From Salegentibacter holothuriorum (GTDB lineage Bacteria > Bacteroidota > Bacteroidia > Flavobacteriales > Flavobacteriaceae): DNA of 64,000 nucleotides. The DNA lies in the NCBI RefSeq assembly GCF_900168045.1, contig NZ_FUYY01000001.1, forward strand, positions 62,001 through 126,000, written 5' to 3'. A model generated the notes under the pieces. It had not been told where the DNA came from, searched no databases, and saw only the letters and a program-made list of their open reading frames with translations. How positions within the stretch are numbered: position 1 is the first letter of the stretch; each line of letters opens with the position of its first letter. This document shows, in pieces, positions 60,073-64,000 of this stretch. Position numbers and translations under genes: made by a program.

Positions 60073-61113
60073 ATGAAAGAAGATTTGCAAGTATATGACA
60101 ACGTATTGCAACTTATTGGCAATACACCTCTTATAAAACTTAACAAAATCACCCAGGAATTTAAAGGAGAATTCTTCGCTAAAGTAGAAGCCTTTAATCC
60201 GGGACACTCCGCAAAAGACCGTATTGCACTTTATATTATAGAAGAAGCGGAAAGAAAAGGTATTCTTAAACCTGGTAATACTATTATTGAAACTACCTCT
60301 GGAAATACCGGTTTTAGTATTGCAATGGTTAGTGTTATTAAAGGTTACGAATGTATTCTAGCAGTAAGCTCTAAGGCTTCTAACGATAAAATAGACATGC
60401 TAAGAACTATGGGAGCTAAAGTTTATGTTTGCCCGGCTCACGTTTCGGCAGATGACCCCAGGTCTTATTATCAGGTAGCTAAAAGGTTGCATTCAGAAAC
60501 AAAAGGCTCGGTTTATATCAATCAATATTTTAATGATTTGAATATAGACGCTCATTTTAACTCTACCGGTCCAGAAATTTGGAATCAAACCGAAGGGAAA
60601 ATAACCCATCTTATCGCTTGTAGCGGAACTGGTGGAACAATTTCGGGAACTGCAAGATATTTAAAGCAGCAGAATCCTGACATGAAAGTTATTGGGATAG
60701 ATGCCTATGGTTCTGTTTTAAAGAAATATCACGAAACTAAAGAATTTGATGCTAGTGAAATCTATCCTTATAGAATAGAAGGTCTGGGTAAAAATCTCAT
60801 TCCTTCCGCTACAGATTTCGAGATTATTGACCGTTTTGTTAAGGTGAGTGATGAAGATAGTGCGCATACGGCCAGAGAACTTGCTAAAACCGAAGGGCTT
60901 TTTGTAGGTTATACCAGTGGTGCTGCTACTCAAGGTTTAAAGCAACTTGCTGAAGAAGGAGAATTTGATGAAAATAGCAATGTGGTAGTAATTTTTCCAG
61001 ATCACGGTTCACGCTATATGGGCAAGGTCTTTAGTGATGACTGGATGGAAGAACAAGGCTTTTTTGATACCAAAAATGAGATTGAGGCACAGCCTATAGA
61101 ATTTATAAAATAA
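60073..61113 (+). CDS. Cysteine-synthase-family PLP enzyme, probable cysteate synthase
   Basis: A 346-residue fold-type II PLP enzyme of the cysteine synthase/cystathionine beta-synthase family. The PLP lysine is Lys48 in [14 protein letters not shown], the phosphate/substrate loop [12 protein letters not shown] (about 75-86), and the PLP-phosphate loop [14 protein letters not shown]. It lacks a C-terminal CBS regulatory pair. The next gene is an alpha-oxoamine synthase of the type that joins amino acids to fatty acyl-CoA. This adjacency is the arrangement I recall for cysteate synthase plus cysteate acyltransferase in sulfonolipid (capnine) synthesis of gliding Flavobacteria. A simple cysteine synthase is the alternative. 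Confidence 0.85.
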   Translation: MKEDLQVYDNVLQLIGNTPLIKLNKITQEFKGEFFAKVEAFNPGHSAKDRIALYIIEEAERKGILKPGNTIIETTSGNTGFSIAMVSVIKGYECILAVSSKASNDKIDMLRTMGAKVYVCPAHVSADDPRSYYQVAKRLHSETKGSVYINQYFNDLNIDAHFNSTGPEIWNQTEGKITHLIACSGTGGTISGTARYLKQQNPDMKVIGIDAYGSVLKKYHETKEFDASEIYPYRIEGLGKNLIPSATDFEIIDRFVKVSDEDSAHTARELAKTEGLFVGYTSGAATQGLKQLAEEGEFDENSNVVVIFPDHGSRYMGKVFSDDWMEEQGFFDTKNEIEAQPIEFIK

Positions 61114-61149
61114 ATAGTATTTTGAAACTGATTCATAAATAAATAGAAT

Positions 61150-61178
61150 AAAAGCATCCAGGAAGGATGCTTTTATTT
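61150..61178 (+). terminator. Terminator after the cysteine-synthase-like gene
   Basis: AAAAGCATCC (61150-61159) pairs with GGATGCTTTT (61165-61174) around AGGAA, followed by a T-rich tract. Confidence 0.85.
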
Positions 61179-61205
61179 TATTAGAATTTTTAAGAAAAAA
61201 ATAAC

Positions 61206-61238
61206 TTTGTACAATTGAGCCAATTTTAAGTATTTTTG
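61206..61238 (+). promoter_or_regulatory. Bacteroidota-type promoter of the acyltransferase gene
   Basis: A TTTG word at 61206-61209 and the -7 box TATTTTTG at 61231-61238 are 21 bp apart, and the ATG is 22 bp further. With the preceding terminator this makes the gene an independent transcript. Confidence 0.7.
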
Positions 61239-61260
61239 CGGCTCGACTAAAAAAGGATTG

Positions 61261-62526
61261 ATGAGGGATTTATTTGATAAAATATATAAAGACAAAGGAC
61301 CATTAGGAAAATGGGCAGAGCAGGCAGAGGGATATTTTGTATTTCCTAAGCTTGAGGGGCCAATTTCTAACCGAATGAAGTTTAGAGGAAAAGAAGTAAT
61401 CACCTGGAGTATTAACGACTACCTGGGGCTTGCCAATCATCCAGAAGTAAGAAAAGTAGATGCTGAAGCCGCTGCAGAATACGGCTCTGCTTATCCTATG
61501 GGAGCAAGAATGATGAGTGGACATACTCAACTTCACGAAAAACTTCAAGACGAACTGGCTTCTTTTGTGCACAAACAATCTGCTTACCTCCTTAATTTTG
61601 GTTACCAGGGAATGGTTTCTACCATAGATGCTTTGGTTTCTAAACAGGATGTGATAGTTTATGATGTAGATGCCCATGCTTGTATTATAGATGGGGTTCG
61701 CTTGCATCTAGGTCAGCGTTTTACTTATAAACACAACGACCTTGAAAGTATAGAAAAAAACTTGCAACGCGCCACTAAAATTGCAGAACAAACCGGAGGA
61801 GGAATTTTATTGATTTCTGAAGGTGTTTTTGGTATGCGTGGAGAACAGGGAAGGCTAAAAGAAATTGTTGAGCTGAAGAAAAAATATAATTTCAGACTAT
61901 TTGTTGATGATGCTCATGGTTTTGGAACACTTGGTAAAACAGGTGCGGGAGCAGGTGAGGAACAAGGAATTCAGGATGAAATAGATGTGTATTTTGCTAC
62001 TTTTGCCAAGTCTTTAGCCAGTACAGGTGCGTTTATTGCAGCCGATAAAGAAATTATAGATTACCTTAAATATAATTTACGTTCACAAATGTTCGCGAAA
62101 TCATTGCAAATGCAATTGGTGGTTGGAGCATTAAAACGTTTAGAAATGTTAAGAACAATGCCAGAGCTAAAAGAAAAGCTTTGGGAGAATGTGAATGCAC
62201 TTCAAAACGGACTTAAAGAAAATGGTTTTGATATTGGAACTACACAAAGTTGTGTAACTCCTGTTTATCTAAAAGGAAGTATACCGGAAGCTATGGCTTT
62301 GGTGAAAGACCTAAGGGAAAACCACGGAGTATTTTGTTCTATTGTTGTATATCCGGTAATTCCAAAAGGACTGATATTATTAAGAATGATTCCTACCGCT
62401 TCTCATACCCTTCAGGATATAGAAGAAACCCTGGTTGCTTTTTCGGCAATTAGAGAGCGTTTAGAAAATGGTACTTATAAAAGATTATCTGCTTCGGTTT
62501 CTGCTGCTATGGCAAGCAAAGAGTAG
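61261..62526 (+). CDS. Alpha-oxoamine synthase, probable cysteate or serine acyltransferase
   Basis: A 421-residue PLP enzyme of the family that includes serine palmitoyltransferase, KBL and BioF. The ATG at 61261 is preferred to the TTG one codon earlier. The N-terminus (KIYKDKGPLGKWAEQAEGYF, FPKLEGPISNRM) is of the Bacteroidota sphingolipid/sulfonolipid type and unlike BioF. PLP contacts are VDDAHGFGTLGKTGAG and the lysine in FATFAKSLASTGAF. It would condense fatty acyl-CoA with serine (sphingolipid) or cysteate (capnine). The adjacent cysteine-synthase-like gene favours cysteate. Confidence 0.88.
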   Translation: MRDLFDKIYKDKGPLGKWAEQAEGYFVFPKLEGPISNRMKFRGKEVITWSINDYLGLANHPEVRKVDAEAAAEYGSAYPMGARMMSGHTQLHEKLQDELASFVHKQSAYLLNFGYQGMVSTIDALVSKQDVIVYDVDAHACIIDGVRLHLGQRFTYKHNDLESIEKNLQRATKIAEQTGGGILLISEGVFGMRGEQGRLKEIVELKKKYNFRLFVDDAHGFGTLGKTGAGAGEEQGIQDEIDVYFATFAKSLASTGAFIAADKEIIDYLKYNLRSQMFAKSLQMQLVVGALKRLEMLRTMPELKEKLWENVNALQNGLKENGFDIGTTQSCVTPVYLKGSIPEAMALVKDLRENHGVFCSIVVYPVIPKGLILLRMIPTASHTLQDIEETLVAFSAIRERLENGTYKRLSASVSAAMASKE

Positions 62527-62552
62527 GTGTTAATTTGTTGAAATAAAGCTTA

Positions 62553-62672
62553 AAAAACCGTTTAGAAGTTATTTTCGCGTCACCCTTGTTTCAGGGTCTA
62601 GTTTATAATAAAATTAGATTCTGAAATAAATTCAGAATGACGTTAAAAATAAGAGTTTTCTAAACGGTTTTT
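62553..62672. terminator. Terminator stem with an inverted REP pair in its loop
   Basis: The arms AAAAACCGTTTAGAA (62553-62567) and TTCTAAACGGTTTTT (62658-62672) are perfectly complementary. The 90-bp loop contains a REP-like hairpin in plus orientation (about 62577-62602, CCCT...AGGG core) and a second in minus orientation (about 62613-62642, TTCTGAA...TTCAGAA core). It separates convergent genes, as does the similar structure at 24544-24672. Confidence 0.75.
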
Positions 62673-62708
62673 CTATTTCTAATTTTCAAGAAAAAATCAG
62701 GCTGAGAT

Positions 62709-63683
62709 TTATTCATCTGAACCATCTCCTTCTTCATCGTCTTTGTAAAATCCGGTTTCTTCCAGTTCTTCTCCTCGTTGATTTCGCTTTCCTTCGTAAG
62801 TGTCTTTAATATACTCATCATCTTCATGAAAATCGAACCGATAAGAAACACCTGCAGCTACTTGCCATCGGGAAGGAGTGTCTTTAAAATTAACAAGGCC
62901 TGAAATATCCAATTGAAAATCTTTTCCGAGTAAATATGCAGCACCACCACGTAAAAGTTCATCAGCATATAAATCACTTATATACGTTTGGAACTCCCCA
63001 AAAACCGCAAATTTAGGCGTAACGGCGTGGGTAAGTGTAAAGACGCCGCCGTAAGACGGAAATTCCTCGGTAAACTTATCGGCAATAAAATTCATAACCA
63101 AAACCCATCGGCCCCAGTTATTTTGGGTGATAATTGCTGCTTTGGGACTTATTGAAGATTCTCCTTCAAACATATATGGGTTTTCCCACCAACTAAAATT
63201 TGCTCCGCCATACACAGCTACGGCAGGAATTAAGCTGCGTAAATCCATACGCTGATTGGCCTTCCAGCTATAAAGGTTAACTTCTCTATCTTTAATGCTT
63301 ACATTAGGATCAAAAAGTAAAAATTTTGCACCTATGGTGTTAGTTTTAAAGTTTGTAGTTTTAAATTCATCTACACCATTACCTACCGGAATAGAAGTTA
63401 CCTGATCCTCGAAAGAGCCAAAAAAATTAAGTTCAAGAATTTCGGTTAAAAACCCAAAACGGAAACCATAACTAGCTCCAAGAATATCGGTATCACTATT
63501 AAATAAGCTGTGGTTATTATTACCAAAATATCCACCTGCTTCCAATTGTAAAACATTTTTCCCTACAGCATAAGCGCCTTGAGATTCCCCGGGTCTATTG
63601 GAGTTAATAGTTTCTGTGTATTGTGCATTTGCGCTAAATATTCCTAAGAAGACAAAGGCAATACCGACTTTTAAATGGTGCAT
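62709..63683 (-). CDS. Outer-membrane beta-barrel (transporter-like) protein
   Basis: A 324-residue protein from the ATG at 63683 (MHHLKVGIAFVFLGIFSANAQ, a signal peptide); an in-frame TTG at 63707 is less likely. The mature part alternates hydrophobic strands and polar loops (VLQLEAGGYFGNNN, SYGFRFGFLTEILELNFFGS, WVLVMNFIADK, WQVAAGVSYRFDF), as in phenol-degradation-type/transporter outer-membrane barrels. A long acidic tail (about 290-324) follows the last strand. Function unknown. Confidence 0.75.
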   Translation of the reverse strand: MHHLKVGIAFVFLGIFSANAQYTETINSNRPGESQGAYAVGKNVLQLEAGGYFGNNNHSLFNSDTDILGASYGFRFGFLTEILELNFFGSFEDQVTSIPVGNGVDEFKTTNFKTNTIGAKFLLFDPNVSIKDREVNLYSWKANQRMDLRSLIPAVAVYGGANFSWWENPYMFEGESSISPKAAIITQNNWGRWVLVMNFIADKFTEEFPSYGGVFTLTHAVTPKFAVFGEFQTYISDLYADELLRGGAAYLLGKDFQLDISGLVNFKDTPSRWQVAAGVSYRFDFHEDDEYIKDTYEGKRNQRGEELEETGFYKDDEEGDGSDE

Positions 63684-63789
63684 ATTAGGTTGGTTTATTA
63701 CTTTCAAAGATAGCAGATTTATTATTTTTTTAGGAAGCTAAGGCTGCTATTCTCAAGGCTTATTTTTATTTTTGCATAAATTCCTGAAA

Positions 63790-64000
63790 ATGTTAGAAGC
63801 TTCTTTTTCCGATGTATTACAAACGATTCTAATCATCCTATTAGTATATTTTGGATTTAAATTGCTAATTAAATGGTTTGGACCACTTATTCTCAAGTAT
63901 TTCCTGCGGAAAATGGGGAAACGTTTTGAACAACAATTTAGGCAGCAACAAGAACCTGCATCTAAAAATAAGGAAGGAAAAGTAAGTATCGATAAAAAGC
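63790..64000 (+). CDS. DUF4834-type small membrane protein, C-terminus outside window
   Basis: The frame starts at the ATG at 63790 and runs off the right edge (70 residues visible). It begins MLEASFSDVLQTILIILLVY, continues as one hydrophobic helix, then a basic amphipathic part (LKYFLRKMGKRFEQQFRQQQ). This matches my memory of the flavobacterial DUF4834 family, whose function is unknown. Confidence 0.65.
   Translation, partial: MLEASFSDVLQTILIILLVYFGFKLLIKWFGPLILKYFLRKMGKRFEQQFRQQQEPASKNKEGKVSIDKK

Overview
The window is AT-rich chromosomal DNA from a member of the Bacteroidota, most likely a marine Flavobacteriaceae of the Gramella/Salegentibacter/Zunongwangia type. The evidence is genes typical of that group (UpxY, DUF4834-type, PIG-L plus Na+/solute symporter, fused ResB-CcsA, large outer-membrane receptors), Bacteroidota-type promoters with a TAnnTTTG -7 box, weak Shine-Dalgarno use, and a mobilisation/replication module of Bacteroidota style. 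The genus call is inference.

Layout. 1-5.4 kb: one end of an integrative mobilizable element beside a tRNA-Pro(GGG) gene, with a relaxase operon, an oriT-like hairpin, a toprim primase, an iteron-like array, a VapE-type ATPase, an HTH protein and a membrane protein. 5.7-13.9 kb: housekeeping and envelope genes (CDF metal exporter, orphan UpxY antiterminator, sbcDC, PAQR/hemolysin III). 14.0-24.5 kb and 30.0-31.1 kb: a sulfur region. It has an unusual Cys-rich Crp/Fnr regulator, TauE exporter, methyltransferases, a SoxB-like lipoprotein, two exported DsrE-like proteins, DoxX, a sterol-desaturase-like protein, a persulfide-dioxygenase/rhodanese fusion and a split YeeE/YedE transporter. 25.3-30.0 kb: a biotin-dependent acyl-CoA carboxylase and a dehydrogenase-like protein. 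31-42 kb: trxB, a PIG-L/small peptide/symporter/Gfo-Idh operon, MscS, a PAS/DUF438 protein, TrhP-like U32 peptidase and ferredoxin. 42-50 kb: maf, UbiA, SMR, kdsC and DUF2520 operon, ccsA fusion, fumC. 50-64 kb: outer-membrane receptor, arsC-like, prfB with programmed frameshift, threonine aldolase, ybaB, oligopeptidase B-like, and a cysteate-synthase-like/acyltransferase pair that points to sulfonolipid synthesis.

Most interesting signals. (1) Three promoters in the sulfur region carry the operator GTAAC-N4-GTTAC exactly 22 bp before a -7 box, and a fourth has a near match with the same spacing. This is the geometry of Crp/Fnr class II activation. The regulator encoded beside the first one has three cysteines where cAMP-type proteins carry the phosphate-binding cassette. 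Together they look like a sulfane-sulfur or sulfite responsive regulon. (2) A roughly 100-bp dispersed element ending in CTCGATTATCGAGTAAA occurs six times, always in the same orientation upstream of a gene. (3) A REP-like hairpin family sits only between convergent genes, twice as an inverted pair inside the loop of a terminator stem. (4) A tightly coupled 35-residue membrane peptide lies between a PIG-L protein and a Na+/solute symporter. (5) The mobile element has an iteron-like array between its VapE and primase genes.

No rRNA, CRISPR array or intact insertion sequence was seen. All family names are from reading the sequence, not from database searches.
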